A stretch of 64,000 nucleotides of DNA from Acinetobacter portensis (GTDB lineage: Bacteria; Pseudomonadota; Gammaproteobacteria; Pseudomonadales; Moraxellaceae): assembly GCF_009372215.1 (NCBI RefSeq), contig NZ_LWRV01000047.1, positions 1-64,000 of the forward strand, given 5' to 3'. Made by a program: the position numbers and the translations under genes. Within the stretch, counting starts at the first letter, position 1. The number at the start of each line of letters is the position of its first letter. Of this stretch, positions 47,821-59,032 are shown piece by piece. The notes beneath the pieces were generated by a model. That model had not been told where the DNA came from. It made no database searches and saw nothing but the letters and a program-made list of their open reading frames with translations.

Positions 47821-48846
47821 TTATTGGATGTTATTCAATAAATAAACAACTGCATCGCCTGCAAGTTGTAAAGATTTTGGATCGACTTGCTCAATGGTGT
47901 CACACGCTTTGTGATAACACGGTGCAAACTCTAATTCATCACCATTCATTTTTTCATTGAACATAATAATAGAGGTCACAGGTACTTTACCTAAAAATGG
48001 TGCAGTATCACTTGCTGTTAAAGTCGATACATCCTTTTTCAAGGTCACTTTTTTATCTTTGAAAAATTCTGTCAGTAAGTTTTCTAAAGCAATATCACCT
48101 GTATGTGTTGGAATGCTACGCAAACCATCTAATAACGGTTTGTAATCACTTTCTGCCATGCCACGCTCTTTCAGCATTTTTTCCATATCATCTACAGAAG
48201 ACTTACTTGCATCGGCAATCATCACATCCGGATTTTTAGTGCCTACCATATCGACATTAATATAAGCCTTAATACCTTTAAGCTGTTCAGGACTTAGTTT
48301 CTTTGCATAATCTTGCGAACCTGCAATACCTGTTTCTTCTGAATCCCAAAAGGCTAATACAATGGTATTTTTAGGTTTGGTTTTAGTTGCAGTATATTGA
48401 TGCATTAAATCTAAAAGTAATGCCACGCCTGAAGCATTATCATTAATACCTGGTCCCATTTTTACAGAGTCGTAATGCGCACCAATCAGTACAGCCGATT
48501 CATTGGTTTGACCTGCAATTTCAACAAATATATTTTGTCCAACCACTTTTTCACGGTTTTCAAAAGGAAGCATTTGTGCAGTTAAACCTGCTTTTTTCGC
48601 TTCATCTAAAATATATTGAGCCGATGCCAAACCGCCTTTTGTACCTACGGCACGATTTCCGCCATTGTCTTTCGCAATTTTTTCAAAAGTCTGTAAATGC
48701 TTCATCATTTCAGCGGAATTTAATTGAATTGTTTTTGATGATGAAACTGCTGTCGTTTCTAATTTATTCGATTGAATTGTTTCACATCCACCCAATACAA
48801 ACATTGAAGATAAAACACAGGCAGTTAAAATTTTAGGTACAAACAT
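47821..48846 (-). CDS. M28-family zinc aminopeptidase, lipoprotein
   Basis: This 341-residue protein has a lipoprotein signal with lipobox LGGC (cysteine 21) and an M28 peptidase domain. The zinc and catalytic residues are visible in GAHYDSVKMGPGINDNASG (His, Asp), FWDSEETGIAGS (Glu pair), IADASKSS and the C-terminal CYHKACDT histidine. It probably removes amino acids from peptides at the cell envelope. It is monocistronic. Confidence 0.88.
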   Translation of the reverse strand: MFVPKILTACVLSSMFVLGGCETIQSNKLETTAVSSSKTIQLNSAEMMKHLQTFEKIAKDNGGNRAVGTKGGLASAQYILDEAKKAGLTAQMLPFENREKVVGQNIFVEIAGQTNESAVLIGAHYDSVKMGPGINDNASGVALLLDLMHQYTATKTKPKNTIVLAFWDSEETGIAGSQDYAKKLSPEQLKGIKAYINVDMVGTKNPDVMIADASKSSVDDMEKMLKERGMAESDYKPLLDGLRSIPTHTGDIALENLLTEFFKDKKVTLKKDVSTLTASDTAPFLGKVPVTSIIMFNEKMNGDELEFAPCYHKACDTIEQVDPKSLQLAGDAVVYLLNNIQ

Positions 48847-49027
48847 CGTTACAAACTCTTTGCTTTATTTATGCTTATCTTAATTTCAATTGGCACATTT
48901 CGTTGTTTGGTTTTGTAATTCTCTTACAATACATATTATAAATATAGGACAAGCTATGTCGTTCCCTACTAGAGCTTTACCCACTTTTTTGGCATGATGA
49001 GTTTAAGAAATTAGCGAATAACGATAA

Positions 49028-50368
49028 ATGACTCAAATGAGATGGTTAGAATTACTATCAACAGTTCGTTTAGGTAGTAAAAAACAAAGTACAGAACAAG
49101 CAAGAAGTCCGTTCCATAAAGATTATGACCGCATTATATTTTCACAAAGTTTTAGACAACTGAACCGCAAAACCCAAGTTCACCCATTAACGCAACATGA
49201 TGGCATCCATACGCGCCTAACCCATTCTTTAGAAGTGTCTTGTATTGGACGCTCTTTGGGCATGCTTGCAGCTGAAAAAATTAAAGATGAATTACCACCG
49301 TGGATTACTCCTGCCGATGTCGGTGCTATTATTCAAGCCGCATGTTTAGCGCATGATATTGGCAATCCCCCTTTTGGACATGCGGGTGAATATGCCATTC
49401 GTGAATGGTTTGACGATGCCTCACATACAGACTTTTTAAAAGACTTAACCCCAGAACAAGAAGCCGATGTACGCCAATTTGAAGGCAATGCACAAGGTTT
49501 ACGCTTACTGACTAAAATCGATTATCACCCCAATAATGGCGGTATGCGTTTAACTTACGCCACTTTAGGCGCTTATTTAAAATATCCTTGGTTGTCTAAA
49601 ACCATTAGCTCACAAGGCAATATTCCTGCAAGTAAACGAGCAAAATTTGGTTGCTATCAATCTGAAAAAGACATTTTGGCGCAAATTGCAGAACAGCTTG
49701 GTTTAATTCAACTGGGCGAATATCACTATTGCCGTCATCCACTGACCTATTTATTAGAAGCTGCCGATGACATTTGCTATGCCTTAATTGACCTTGAAGA
49801 TGGCATTATTTTAAACATGCTAAGCTATGAGGAAGTTGAACCCATTTTCTTAGACTTAATTGGTGAATATGGTGTTCCTGAAGAACTCGCAATGACCACA
49901 ACCACCTGGCAACAAAAAATTGCAGCTTTACGTGGTCGTGTTATGAAACGCCTTGTCGATGAAGTGACTACAGCATTTGCAAGAAAACATGGCGAGATTT
50001 TATCGGGTCAACTTACAGGAAGCTTATTACAATATTGCTCACCCGATATTGAGCTTGGCATTAACCGAGCAAAAGATTTAGCACGTAATAAAATCTTTGA
50101 ACATCCACAAAAAGCAGGTTTAGAGATTATTGCACATCAAAGTTTACAAACAATTTTAGATGCTTTTATTCCATTAACTACGCCAAATAAAACCCTGAAT
50201 TTTAAAGAACAGCGATTATTTACAATCTTGACACGTGCAGGTGCTCATTTTTCAAATGATCACTATGACAATATTATGCAAGTTCTCGATTTGATTTCTA
50301 AATTCTCAGATCATCAGGCATATAACTTGGCGCAAGAATTACAGGGCAATAAAGCAGGTTTAATGTAA
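49028..50368 (+). CDS. dgt: dNTP triphosphohydrolase (dGTPase-like)
   Basis: This 446-residue HD-domain enzyme removes triphosphate from deoxynucleotides. The metal-binding HD residues are seen in HTRLTHSLEVSCIGRS (about 63-78) and AHDIGNPPFGHAGE (about 105-118), with a later HYCRHPLTYLLEAADDICYA. Length fits the Dgt type 1/2 family. It starts 180 bases from the divergent peptidase. Specificity for dGTP is by family only. Confidence 0.88.
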   Translation: MTQMRWLELLSTVRLGSKKQSTEQARSPFHKDYDRIIFSQSFRQLNRKTQVHPLTQHDGIHTRLTHSLEVSCIGRSLGMLAAEKIKDELPPWITPADVGAIIQAACLAHDIGNPPFGHAGEYAIREWFDDASHTDFLKDLTPEQEADVRQFEGNAQGLRLLTKIDYHPNNGGMRLTYATLGAYLKYPWLSKTISSQGNIPASKRAKFGCYQSEKDILAQIAEQLGLIQLGEYHYCRHPLTYLLEAADDICYALIDLEDGIILNMLSYEEVEPIFLDLIGEYGVPEELAMTTTTWQQKIAALRGRVMKRLVDEVTTAFARKHGEILSGQLTGSLLQYCSPDIELGINRAKDLARNKIFEHPQKAGLEIIAHQSLQTILDAFIPLTTPNKTLNFKEQRLFTILTRAGAHFSNDHYDNIMQVLDLISKFSDHQAYNLAQELQGNKAGLM

Positions 50369-50492
50369 TTATTAAGTTAACTAAACCTTAACGTGTTTGG
50401 ATAGAATATCTGCAAATAACAAGTAGGAACTTTTGCCTTTAAAAGCAATCACCTCTACTATTGAGCTATTAACAAATAAGTGAAAATAAAAG

Positions 50493-51095
50493 ATGATCGG
50501 ATGTTTAATTGGTGAAGTTTTAGCATTGGAAGCACCAACAGTTTTACTCAATGTAAATAGCGTTGGTTATGAAATTGACACGCCACTTTCTACATTTTGC
50601 CAATTACAGAAAGGTCAAAAAGCCACAATTTGGACGCATTTAGCAGTTCGTGAAGATGCACAACTTCTTTATGGTTTTTTAGATGCACGTGAAAAAACTA
50701 TTTTCCGTACATTACTTAAAGTAAACGGTGTTGGACCTAAAATGGCACTCGCTATTTTATCTACATTAAGCACTGAAATGCTGATTCACACTGTTGAAAA
50801 TGAAGATGTAAACACACTTGTTAAAGTTCCGGGCGTGGGTAAAAAAACCGCTGAACGTTTGATGATTGAATTACGTGATCGCTTTAAAGCCATGTCTACA
50901 CACACACAACCAACAAATTCAACAGTTGAACAAATTCAATTTACAGGAAATTCTGCTGTTGCCGAAGCAGAAGCCGCTTTACAATCTTTAGGTTATAAAC
51001 CGCTTGAAGCACAAAAGCTGATTAATGCAGTTAAAGGCGATTACACAGAAGCAGGCGAAATTATCCGTGCTGCATTAAAGTCAATGAATAGATAA
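50493..51095 (+). CDS. ruvA: Holliday junction branch-migration protein RuvA
   Basis: RuvA (200 residues) binds Holliday junctions as a tetramer and recruits RuvB. The N-terminal OB domain (MIGCLIGEVL), two helix-hairpin-helix motifs (LLKVNGVGPKMAL, LVKVPGVGKKTAERL) and the C-terminal RuvB-contact domain are present. ruvB follows after 28 bases. Confidence 0.97.
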   Translation: MIGCLIGEVLALEAPTVLLNVNSVGYEIDTPLSTFCQLQKGQKATIWTHLAVREDAQLLYGFLDAREKTIFRTLLKVNGVGPKMALAILSTLSTEMLIHTVENEDVNTLVKVPGVGKKTAERLMIELRDRFKAMSTHTQPTNSTVEQIQFTGNSAVAEAEAALQSLGYKPLEAQKLINAVKGDYTEAGEIIRAALKSMNR

Positions 51096-51123
51096 TTAGC
51101 CGATTAGAGAAGACTCAGAATAT

Positions 51124-52131
51124 ATGCAAGACCGTTTAATTAGTGGCTCTGAAAAACCTGAAGATCATTTTGATCGTGCCATTCGACCAACTTCGCTTGA
51201 TGACTACATTGGTCAGCCTGTTGTGCGTGAACAAATGGAAATCTTCATTGGCGCAGCACGTGGACGTGGCGAAGCACTCGATCACACCCTTATTTTTGGC
51301 CCACCAGGGTTAGGTAAAACCACACTTGCAAATATTATTGCCCGTGAAATGGGTGGTAATTTAAAATCGACTTCGGGGCCTGTTTTAGAACGTGCAGGCG
51401 ATTTGGCAGCAATGCTGACCAACTTAGAAGAAGGCGATGTTTTATTTATTGATGAAATTCACCGTCTTTCGCCTGTAATTGAAGAAATTCTTTATCCTGC
51501 AATGGAAGATTACCAACTCGATATTATGATTGGTGAAGGTCCTGCAGCACGTTCAATTAAACTCGATTTACCACCATTTACCTTAGTTGCAGCAACCACT
51601 CGCGCGGGCTTACTCACCTCTCCGCTTCGTGACCGTTTTGGTATTGTTCAGCGTTTAGAGTTTTATTCTGTTGAAGATTTAACACACATTGTTTCGCGTT
51701 CTGCAAAATTAATGGATGTTCCTATGACAGACGATGGTGCAAAAGAAATTGCACGTCGTGCGCGTGGTACTCCGCGTATTGCAAACCGTTTATTACGTCG
51801 TGTTCGTGATTATGCTCAAGTGAAAGGCACAGGTGAAGTAACGCAAGAAATGGCACAACTTGCTTTGGACATGTTGAAAGTCGATAAAGATGGCTTAGAT
51901 ACTTTAGACCGTCGTTATTTAAGTATGTTACTTGAACGTTTTGATGGTGGCCCTGGAGGTGTTGAAGCTTTGGCTGCGGCTATGGCAGAAGATTCAGGTA
52001 CACTTGAAGATGTGATTGAGCCTTATTTAATTCAGCAAGGTTATGTGATGCGTACTGCTCGTGGTCGTATTGCAACCAATATGGCATATTTACAATTTGG
52101 TTTAACACCGCCTGAACCGAAAGAGAAGTGA
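51124..52131 (+). CDS. ruvB: Holliday junction branch-migration ATPase RuvB
   Basis: RuvB (335 residues) is the hexameric AAA+ motor of branch migration. Walker [10 protein letters not shown], Walker [10 protein letters not shown], sensor 1 [18 protein letters not shown] and the C-terminal winged helix ([14 protein letters not shown]) are visible. A terminator follows directly. ruvC is not in the window. Confidence 0.97.
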   Translation: MQDRLISGSEKPEDHFDRAIRPTSLDDYIGQPVVREQMEIFIGAARGRGEALDHTLIFGPPGLGKTTLANIIAREMGGNLKSTSGPVLERAGDLAAMLTNLEEGDVLFIDEIHRLSPVIEEILYPAMEDYQLDIMIGEGPAARSIKLDLPPFTLVAATTRAGLLTSPLRDRFGIVQRLEFYSVEDLTHIVSRSAKLMDVPMTDDGAKEIARRARGTPRIANRLLRRVRDYAQVKGTGEVTQEMAQLALDMLKVDKDGLDTLDRRYLSMLLERFDGGPGGVEALAAAMAEDSGTLEDVIEPYLIQQGYVMRTARGRIATNMAYLQFGLTPPEPKEK

Positions 52132-52133
52132 TT

Positions 52134-52162
52134 TAAAAAAAGCAGCTTAGGCTGCTTTTTTT
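52134..52162 (+). terminator. terminator of ruvAB
   Basis: AAAAAAGCAGC/GCTGCTTTTTT with a TTAG loop, starting three bases after the ruvB stop. Confidence 0.85.
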
Positions 52163-52192
52163 AATATCGGATACAACTTTATTTTTCTTTCT

Positions 52193-52622
<430 letters not shown>

Positions 52623-53318
52623 ATGAAAATAATAGATCTATATAGAATCCTCTATCCAATGGTATCTTATTATCCAACCAGTGATTCTTTCATTAGCTAC
52701 GGACTTTCTGCTGATCTAATTTTATTGTTATCAAAATCAAATAGTAATCAGGATTGGTGTTTATATCTCATAGAAAGAGGGACTGAGCATAAGAATGTTT
52801 TATACTTTAAAGATGAATATATTGCCTGCTTAGAGTTCTTAAAAGAAACAGATAAAATTATTTCTAAAATTCCGAATAAAATAAAAGTTTTAGATTGTAG
52901 CCGAGGTTTATGGTATTTATTAGAGCAACAGCAAGAATTCTACTTAGACGTACATTGCACCTTAGGTCACGGCGATTATTCTTGGACAATTAAATTAAAT
53001 TCAGAAGAATTTGCTGACTATAGAACTATAGGAAAAAAAAGTCTCGATAACCTCGCTAATGCAATTAATTCATCTCGACCACTTTATAGTGAGTCTATTT
53101 TTCATTCTAGACAAATAAATGAAAATATTTTAGCTGAAATAAATGTAGCAATTATTAGCTTCAATCAATACAAAGAAGAACACATAAAAAAATACTATAA
53201 AACTTTTAAGGAACCGAAAACACCTACACAACCACCTAAACTTAATATTCTCAAGACATCTATATTTATTCTCAGCTTCCTACTTCTACTAGCAATAATT
53301 CTTCAATGGAGTAGATAG
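52623..53318 (+). CDS. tail-anchored protein of unknown function
   Basis: This 231-residue protein has no signal peptide, a soluble alpha/beta body and a single C-terminal membrane segment (about 208-228, LNILKTSIFILSFLLLLAII) preceded by a proline-rich linker (PKTPTQPPK). It is more AT-rich than its neighbours and uses many AUA and AGA codons, which suggests acquisition. A VLDCSRGLWYLLEQQQ segment lies near the middle. No family is recognised. It lies next to gene debris, so the locus is probably an accessory island. Confidence 0.6.
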   Translation: MKIIDLYRILYPMVSYYPTSDSFISYGLSADLILLLSKSNSNQDWCLYLIERGTEHKNVLYFKDEYIACLEFLKETDKIISKIPNKIKVLDCSRGLWYLLEQQQEFYLDVHCTLGHGDYSWTIKLNSEEFADYRTIGKKSLDNLANAINSSRPLYSESIFHSRQINENILAEINVAIISFNQYKEEHIKKYYKTFKEPKTPTQPPKLNILKTSIFILSFLLLLAIILQWSR

Positions 53319-53322
53319 TCTA

Positions 53323-53352
53323 ATAAAAAAAGACGTAGCTTTCACTACGCCT
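53323..53352 (-). terminator. terminator of the lactate operon
   Basis: On the minus strand GCGTAG/CTACG with a 6-base loop is followed by TCTTTTTTT, 44 bases after the dld stop. Confidence 0.6.
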
Positions 53353-53395
53353 GAGATAGGGCTTCACCACTTTATCGTTATTTTAACTTTTACTC

Positions 53396-55105
53396 TTACT
53401 TCCAATTTTTCAATTTAGACGTATGACCAATCCCCACATTAAAACTATTAGTTGGATCAAGTTTTTGGTAATGATTTTTCAAAGATGGTTTCGCCATATA
53501 TAAATGCCCAACATTATGTTCAGCAGGATATTCCGCCCCACGATCATCCAACAACTTCCACATTTCATGTTCCATCGCTAAAGGATCAACACCCTTTTTT
53601 ACAATATAATCTTGATGGAAAACATGACATAAGAAATGACCGTAATACAATTTATGAATGATTTTTTCATCCATCTGTTGCGGTAAAGTTTCAACCCATT
53701 CACGATCATTACGTCTAAGCGCAATATCAAGCGCAACAATATCTTCAACTTCGCTTAAATGCGTATCTCGATAACGAATTGCCGCACCTGCCACCGCAAA
53801 ACGATGTAAAAATGCTTTCCGACCTTCATCATCTGTACATTTAAAATAATGACCTGTTTCATGCTTCGCAAAGTAATCTTTAAAGAATGTATTTACTTGC
53901 TCGACATCTTGATGATCTATACGCAATACTAAATGATGCTCATATAAATCACGAAATTCATTCATGCGTTTGGGTAAGTGTGACGGTAAAAATCTAGTCA
54001 CCAATTGCAGAACTTTATCGCTTAAACCTCGTAAGCCAAATTTCTGCAAATAGCCATCGACTTTATCTTTCATTGCAAATGCAGCAGGTACTTTTGCCGT
54101 ACCAAATTTTTCAATGAACATAAAAGTATCTTTACCGTATTTTGCACCAATATCGTAGGCAACACGGTGGATGTATTCCCCTGCAATTGGCACATTTGGT
54201 AAATCTTTCAATAAGAAACGACGAATTTCAGTCAAATCATCATGTGAATTTGTACCTACATAAAACACCTGACTTGGGATTTTTTCAAAGGTATCTAAGC
54301 GAACCGCAAATACACAAACTTTCCCAGCCGAACCCGATGCTTCAAATAAACGTGTCGGGTCTGCATTAAAACGTGCAGGTGTGTTTTCATCAACTTGACG
54401 AACATCATGTGAATAATGTTGATCAGATGCACAGCGATGCTCTTCTTTTAGAACATCTGAAGATGCATATTTTTTATTTTGTAGATTTTCTAGAATTTCC
54501 TCAGGCGTATTTCCTAAGTGAATACCCAAATGGTTCACTAATTCTAATTTACCTTGCTCATTTACACGGGCATATAAAGCAAGTTCAGTATAAGCAGGTC
54601 CACGACGTACCAAAGCACCACCTGAATTATTACATACACCACCTAAAACAGAAGCACCAATACACGATGAACCAATCACTGAATGGGGTTCTCTGTTATA
54701 CGTTGCAAGTTCTTTTTCTAGGGCATCAAGCGTTGCACCCGGTAAACAAACCACTTGCTTACCATCTTGAATGACTTGAATACCTGCTAAACGACGTGTA
54801 CTTAAAAGCAATACAGGACGATCATATTCACCAAATGGCGTAGAACCACCTGTTAAACCTGTATTTGCCGCCTGCATGATGACAATAAAATCAGCTTCAA
54901 CAGCAATTTGCAAAACCTTCCATTGTTCAACCAATGAACCTGGTGCAACAACTGCAAAAACTTCTCCTGAACCATAACGTCTACCCTGACGATATAAACG
55001 TGTATCGCTATCATCAGTCATTACATGTTGTTTACCCACAACATCTATCAGTTTTTGAACGGTCTGTGATGATGAAATAGTTTGCATGGTCGTCAAGTCA
55101 TCCAT
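53396..55105 (-). CDS. dld: D-lactate dehydrogenase (quinone), FAD-dependent
   Basis: Dld oxidises D-lactate to pyruvate at the inner face of the cytoplasmic membrane and feeds electrons to quinone. The 569-residue protein (E. coli 571) has the FAD-binding type 4 domain (NTGLTGGSTPFGEYDRPVL, SVIGSSCIGASVLGGVCNNSGGALV) and the Dld-specific membrane-binding C-terminal domain. The start could be MDDLTT at 55105 or MQTISS 18 bases later. It is the last gene of the lld locus, separated from lldD by an inverted-repeat element. Confidence 0.94.
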   Translation of the reverse strand: MDDLTTMQTISSSQTVQKLIDVVGKQHVMTDDSDTRLYRQGRRYGSGEVFAVVAPGSLVEQWKVLQIAVEADFIVIMQAANTGLTGGSTPFGEYDRPVLLLSTRRLAGIQVIQDGKQVVCLPGATLDALEKELATYNREPHSVIGSSCIGASVLGGVCNNSGGALVRRGPAYTELALYARVNEQGKLELVNHLGIHLGNTPEEILENLQNKKYASSDVLKEEHRCASDQHYSHDVRQVDENTPARFNADPTRLFEASGSAGKVCVFAVRLDTFEKIPSQVFYVGTNSHDDLTEIRRFLLKDLPNVPIAGEYIHRVAYDIGAKYGKDTFMFIEKFGTAKVPAAFAMKDKVDGYLQKFGLRGLSDKVLQLVTRFLPSHLPKRMNEFRDLYEHHLVLRIDHQDVEQVNTFFKDYFAKHETGHYFKCTDDEGRKAFLHRFAVAGAAIRYRDTHLSEVEDIVALDIALRRNDREWVETLPQQMDEKIIHKLYYGHFLCHVFHQDYIVKKGVDPLAMEHEMWKLLDDRGAEYPAEHNVGHLYMAKPSLKNHYQKLDPTNSFNVGIGHTSKLKNWK

Positions 55106-55115
55106 TTGTGAATGT

Positions 55116-55230
55116 GTTCCCTCTCCTCTAAGGAGAGGGTTAGGAAGAGGTGCTTTTAAAGAATTTGGGGGAAATACCCTTCATCCTAACCTTCTCTCTG
55201 AGCCATATATGGTACAAGAGAAGGGATTTT
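55116..55230. repeat. inverted-repeat intergenic element
   Basis: About 115 bases between dld and lldD. The left part is a hairpin, CCCTCTCCT/AGGAGAGGG, followed by TTAGGAAGAGG. The right part is CATCCTAACCTTCTCTC and AGAGAAGGGA, so the two halves are roughly inverted copies. The ends read TTCCCTCTCC and AGAGAAGGGA. This is typical of short non-autonomous intergenic repeats found many times per genome in Acinetobacter and relatives. Copy number was not checked. Confidence 0.6.
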
Positions 55231-55285
55231 CAATAGAATTTCAATGATGTAAGTGACGCATCAGATATCAAATAAATGATGCAGA

Positions 55286-56440
55286 TTACTTAACTAATTC
55301 TTTTTCCAATCGCACCAAACAATCAGATGTAATATCTGCAATTGTTTTCGCACCCGTTAAAGTCATCGCAACGCGCATTTCTTGATCAATTAAATCGAGT
55401 AAGTTGCTTACACCTTCACCGCCTGCAGCACCTAAAGCGTAAACAAATGCACGACCCAACATACAAGTATCTGCACCTAGCGCTAGCATACGAACAACAT
55501 CTAAACCGTTACGAATGCCTGAATCTGCAAGAATTTTAATATCGCCTTTTACAGCATCTGCAATGGGTGGCAAGGCACGAGCTGAAGATAAAACACCATC
55601 TAACTGACGACCACCATGGTTTGAAACCACAATACCATCTGCACCAAAACGTACAGCATCCTTGGCATCTTCAGGGTCTAAAATCCCTTTAATGACCATT
55701 GGACCATCCCAAAATTCACGAATCCACTCTAAGTCTTTCCATGAAATAGAGGGATCGAAGTTATTGCCTAACCAGCCAATATAATCTTCCAAACCTGTTG
55801 GTTTACCTAAGTATTTTGAAATATTTCCTAAGTCATGCGGACGCCCCATCATGCCCACATTCCAAGCCCAATGCGGATGGAAGCAAGATTGCATATAACG
55901 ACGCATTGCTGCATTTGGACCACTCATACCTGAATGTGCATCACGATAACGTGCGCCCGGAACAGGCATATCCACGGTAAATACCAATGTAGAACAACCA
56001 GCTGCTTTTGCACGTTCCAATGCATCCTTCATGAAACCACGGTCACGCAGTACATAAAGTTGAAACCACATTGGACGTTTAATTGCAGGCGCAACTTCTT
56101 CAATTGGACATACAGAAACTGTAGATAGCGTAAATGGAATGCCTTTTTTATCTGCTGCGACAGCCGCTTGAACTTCTCCACGACGCGCATACATCCCTGT
56201 TAAACCTACAGGTGATAATGCAACAGGCATCGATAAAGTTTCATCAAACAATTTTGTTTCAAGGCTTAGTTCAGACATATCGTTTAAGACACGTTGTCTA
56301 AGTGCAATTTTTGATAAATCTTCTACATTACGTTTAAGCGTATATTCCGCATAAGCTCCACCATCAATATAGTGGAATAAAAATGGCGGAAGACGTCGCT
56401 TTGCGGCTTCACGGTAATCGTTCGCAGAAGAGATAATCAT
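55286..56440 (-). CDS. lldD: L-lactate dehydrogenase (FMN)
   Basis: LldD oxidises L-lactate to pyruvate with electrons passed to the respiratory chain. The 384-residue FMN TIM barrel has [15 protein letters not shown], the YxLRD segment [10 protein letters not shown], the catalytic His/Arg pair in [10 protein letters not shown], and [18 protein letters not shown]. It starts three bases after lldR, in the operon lldP-lldR-lldD. Confidence 0.95.
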   Translation of the reverse strand: MIISSANDYREAAKRRLPPFLFHYIDGGAYAEYTLKRNVEDLSKIALRQRVLNDMSELSLETKLFDETLSMPVALSPVGLTGMYARRGEVQAAVAADKKGIPFTLSTVSVCPIEEVAPAIKRPMWFQLYVLRDRGFMKDALERAKAAGCSTLVFTVDMPVPGARYRDAHSGMSGPNAAMRRYMQSCFHPHWAWNVGMMGRPHDLGNISKYLGKPTGLEDYIGWLGNNFDPSISWKDLEWIREFWDGPMVIKGILDPEDAKDAVRFGADGIVVSNHGGRQLDGVLSSARALPPIADAVKGDIKILADSGIRNGLDVVRMLALGADTCMLGRAFVYALGAAGGEGVSNLLDLIDQEMRVAMTLTGAKTIADITSDCLVRLEKELVK

Positions 56441-56443
56441 AAT

Positions 56444-57187
56444 TTAGATCCTGTTTAATCGACTTGCACGCTGTTGACGAGCTTCTTCCTCATCAATCGA
56501 GCGTACTTGTTGAATGACAAACTCAATATGTCCACAAACTGCCTGACGTGCAGCTTCTGGATCTTGACGTTCAATTGCAGACATGACATTAAAATGTTGA
56601 TCTTGCAATTGATCAAAACGATGTGATTCTGAGTAAACTTTGCGTCGACCCAAAACCACGTTAAATTGAAGTAAATCGAATAAGCTACGCATCAGCTGAA
56701 TAAGAACAACGTTGTGAGATGCTTCGGCAATAGCAAGATGAAATTTTGCATCTGCTCGAGCTGCATCATCATCATCACCAAGACCTTGGTAATGCGCAAT
56801 TTCGTCATAACATTCGCGAATTTTTACAATATCTTCGGCTGTTGCTCGTTGCGCTGCATACCAAGCTGTACCACCTTCAAGAATTAAACGAGACTCTTGA
56901 ACATCAAAACGATACTCAGGATCTACATCAATTAAATTACTTAAAGGTTGCACAATACTTTGTTGCGACCAATGAATTGGCAATTGTTGTAAGTAATTTC
57001 CAGCACCAACTTTGCTTAATAACAAACCTTGGCTGATCAATTGCTGTATCGCTTCACGTAAAGATGAACGTGATACACCCAATTGCTCACATAGCTTTCT
57101 TTCAGCAGGCAAACGGTCTCCGACTTGCATATTGTTCTGTTCAATTAATATGCGTAGACTTTGTACAATTTTGTCGGAGACTTTCAT
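56444..57187 (-). CDS. lldR: lactate-responsive GntR/FadR regulator LldR
   Basis: This 247-residue regulator has an N-terminal GntR winged helix (GDRLPAERKLCEQLGVSRSSLREAI, about 22-46) and a C-terminal FCD ligand domain with metal-binding histidines (DAKFHLAIAEASHN). LldR represses the lactate genes and is released by lactate. It lies between lldP and lldD; two matching palindromes lie upstream of lldP. Confidence 0.92.
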   Translation of the reverse strand: MKVSDKIVQSLRILIEQNNMQVGDRLPAERKLCEQLGVSRSSLREAIQQLISQGLLLSKVGAGNYLQQLPIHWSQQSIVQPLSNLIDVDPEYRFDVQESRLILEGGTAWYAAQRATAEDIVKIRECYDEIAHYQGLGDDDDAARADAKFHLAIAEASHNVVLIQLMRSLFDLLQFNVVLGRRKVYSESHRFDQLQDQHFNVMSAIERQDPEAARQAVCGHIEFVIQQVRSIDEEEARQQRASRLNRI

Positions 57188-57210
57188 TCAATCCTGTCCT
57201 TTATTGCGTG

Positions 57211-58875
57211 TTATGGAATCATCCACGGGAACACATAAGCTTGTAGCGTAATAATAATACCGATCATTACTGTGAACGTTATACTGTGTTTAACCGTAAA
57301 ACGGAATAAGTCGGATTCTTTACCCACAAGACCTACTGCCGCACATGCAATTGCAATAGATTGAGGTGAAATCATTTTACCTGTTACACCACCACTGGTA
57401 TTGGCAGCAACAAGTAGAACTTCAGGCACACCAATTTGCTGTGCTGTAGTCGCTTGAAGTGCAGAGAACAACGCATTTGCAGATGTATCTGAACCTGTTA
57501 AGAACACACCAATCCAACCTAAAAATGGCGAGAAGAATGTAAATGCACCGCCCGTATGTGCAAGTGCTAAAGCAAGCGTTGCAGACATACCCGAATAGTT
57601 CGCAATAAAGGCAAAAGACAACACCATACCAATTGAATAAATTGGTGTTTTTAACTCACCTACAGTTTCACCAAAAGCATTCAAGGCATCTTTCGGTTTC
57701 ATTTTTAGATAAATAATGGTGATGATGGCAGCAATCATAATTGCAGTACCTGTCGCAGATAACCAATCAAATTTATAAATGGCATCGTAATCAGTGATTT
57801 CAGGAACTACAGGTGGCATTTTTTGAATCATTTGATGCAGAAATGGCACTTTAATTGAGAACACTAGATCATTTAATGGACCGCCTTTTACGAACAAATC
57901 TTTAAATGGTTTGATACTCCAAAGCGTAACCATTGCTGTTAATACCGCAAATGGCGACCATGCTTTCACAATTTGACCTAGGGTATATGTTTTACGTGCT
58001 GCCTCAGCAACAGCTTCATCCACTTTTGTCTCTTCATCTTGAAAACGGAAAATATGTTTCGGTTTCCAAAATTTAAGCAATACCGTTAAGCTCACTAACG
58101 CTGCAATAGCTGCAGTAATATCGGGTAATTCAGGACCAACAAAGTTAGATGTTAAGTATTGAGCCAATGCGAAAGATCCACCACCTACAAAAATTGCAGG
58201 CCAAGTTTCTTTCACACCACGCCAACCATCCATAATCGCCATAATCCAAATAAGAACAATTGGCACCATGAACGGTAATTGACGACCGACCATTTGGCTA
58301 ATTTCCATTGTATCTACGCCAGAAACCTGACCAGCAACAATAATTGGAATACCCATTGCACCAAAGGCTACAGGTGCAGTATTCACAATTAAGCACAAAC
58401 CTGCTGCATATAAAGGTTTAAACCCTAAACCAACAAGTAATGCTGCTGTAATTGCAACAGGTGCGCCAAAACCTGCGGCACCTTCTAAGAAAGTACCAAA
58501 AGCAAAGCCCACCAATAACATTTGTAAACGTTGATCTTCTGTAATAGATAGAATCGAAGAACGAATAATATCGAACTGACCTGTTTTTACAGAAATTTTA
58601 TATAGAAATAATGCGCCAATGATGATCCATGCGATTGGCCATAAACCATATAAAAAGCCATAACCCAAAGAAGCAAATGCCATTTGCGTTGGCATACCGT
58701 AAGCAAATAAAGAAACAAGCAAAGCTAGGACAACGGTTATTGTTCCTGCCACGCTACCTTTCATACGAAAAATAGCGAGTGCTAAAAAGAAAAATACAAT
58801 TGGAATAAGTGCAACAATACTTGAAAGCCAAATATTGCCCATAGGGTCATAAATCTGTTGCCAATTTTGTAGCAT
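57211..58875 (-). CDS. lldP: L-lactate permease
   Basis: This inner-membrane lactate/H+ symporter has about 12 or more membrane segments and strongly conserved LldP stretches ([58 protein letters not shown]). From [11 protein letters not shown] it is 554 residues (E. coli 551). That start at 58875 has GGAG six bases upstream; an ATG at 58887 would add four residues. It is the first gene of the lactate operon. Confidence 0.96.
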   Translation of the reverse strand: MLQNWQQIYDPMGNIWLSSIVALIPIVFFFLALAIFRMKGSVAGTITVVLALLVSLFAYGMPTQMAFASLGYGFLYGLWPIAWIIIGALFLYKISVKTGQFDIIRSSILSITEDQRLQMLLVGFAFGTFLEGAAGFGAPVAITAALLVGLGFKPLYAAGLCLIVNTAPVAFGAMGIPIIVAGQVSGVDTMEISQMVGRQLPFMVPIVLIWIMAIMDGWRGVKETWPAIFVGGGSFALAQYLTSNFVGPELPDITAAIAALVSLTVLLKFWKPKHIFRFQDEETKVDEAVAEAARKTYTLGQIVKAWSPFAVLTAMVTLWSIKPFKDLFVKGGPLNDLVFSIKVPFLHQMIQKMPPVVPEITDYDAIYKFDWLSATGTAIMIAAIITIIYLKMKPKDALNAFGETVGELKTPIYSIGMVLSFAFIANYSGMSATLALALAHTGGAFTFFSPFLGWIGVFLTGSDTSANALFSALQATTAQQIGVPEVLLVAANTSGGVTGKMISPQSIAIACAAVGLVGKESDLFRFTVKHSITFTVMIGIIITLQAYVFPWMIP

Positions 58876-58926
58876 CCTCTTCTCCATGAAATGCTATTTT
58901 CTACTTAACAGTAATCTTAAATACCT

Positions 58927-58945
58927 ATATTGGTATGACCAATAT
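58927..58945. promoter_or_regulatory. LldR operator, promoter-downstream copy
   Basis: ATATTGGT-ATG-ACCAATAT is a 19-bp palindrome with perfect 8-base arms, about 52 bases upstream of lldP. It closely matches the E. coli LldR operator core TTGGnnnnACCAA. It lies about 30-50 bases downstream of the predicted transcription start. Confidence 0.7.
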
Positions 58946-58983
58946 TGCGTTAAGCAAAAAAATTATTCGAAAATTACTTCTTA

Positions 58984-59012
58984 ATACTAAGATTTGTTTC
59001 TTTTAAGATCAA
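58984..59012 (-). promoter_or_regulatory. lldP promoter
   Basis: On the minus strand, TTGATC (59012-59007) and TAGTAT (58989-58984) are separated by exactly 17 bases. The promoter lies between the two LldR-type palindromes. Confidence 0.55.
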
Positions 59013-59032
59013 TATAAAATATTAATATAATT

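Noticed and set aside
54373..54774. A 133-codon frame antisense to dld
   Set aside because: It is a shadow of Dld with low-complexity His/Gln/Leu composition.
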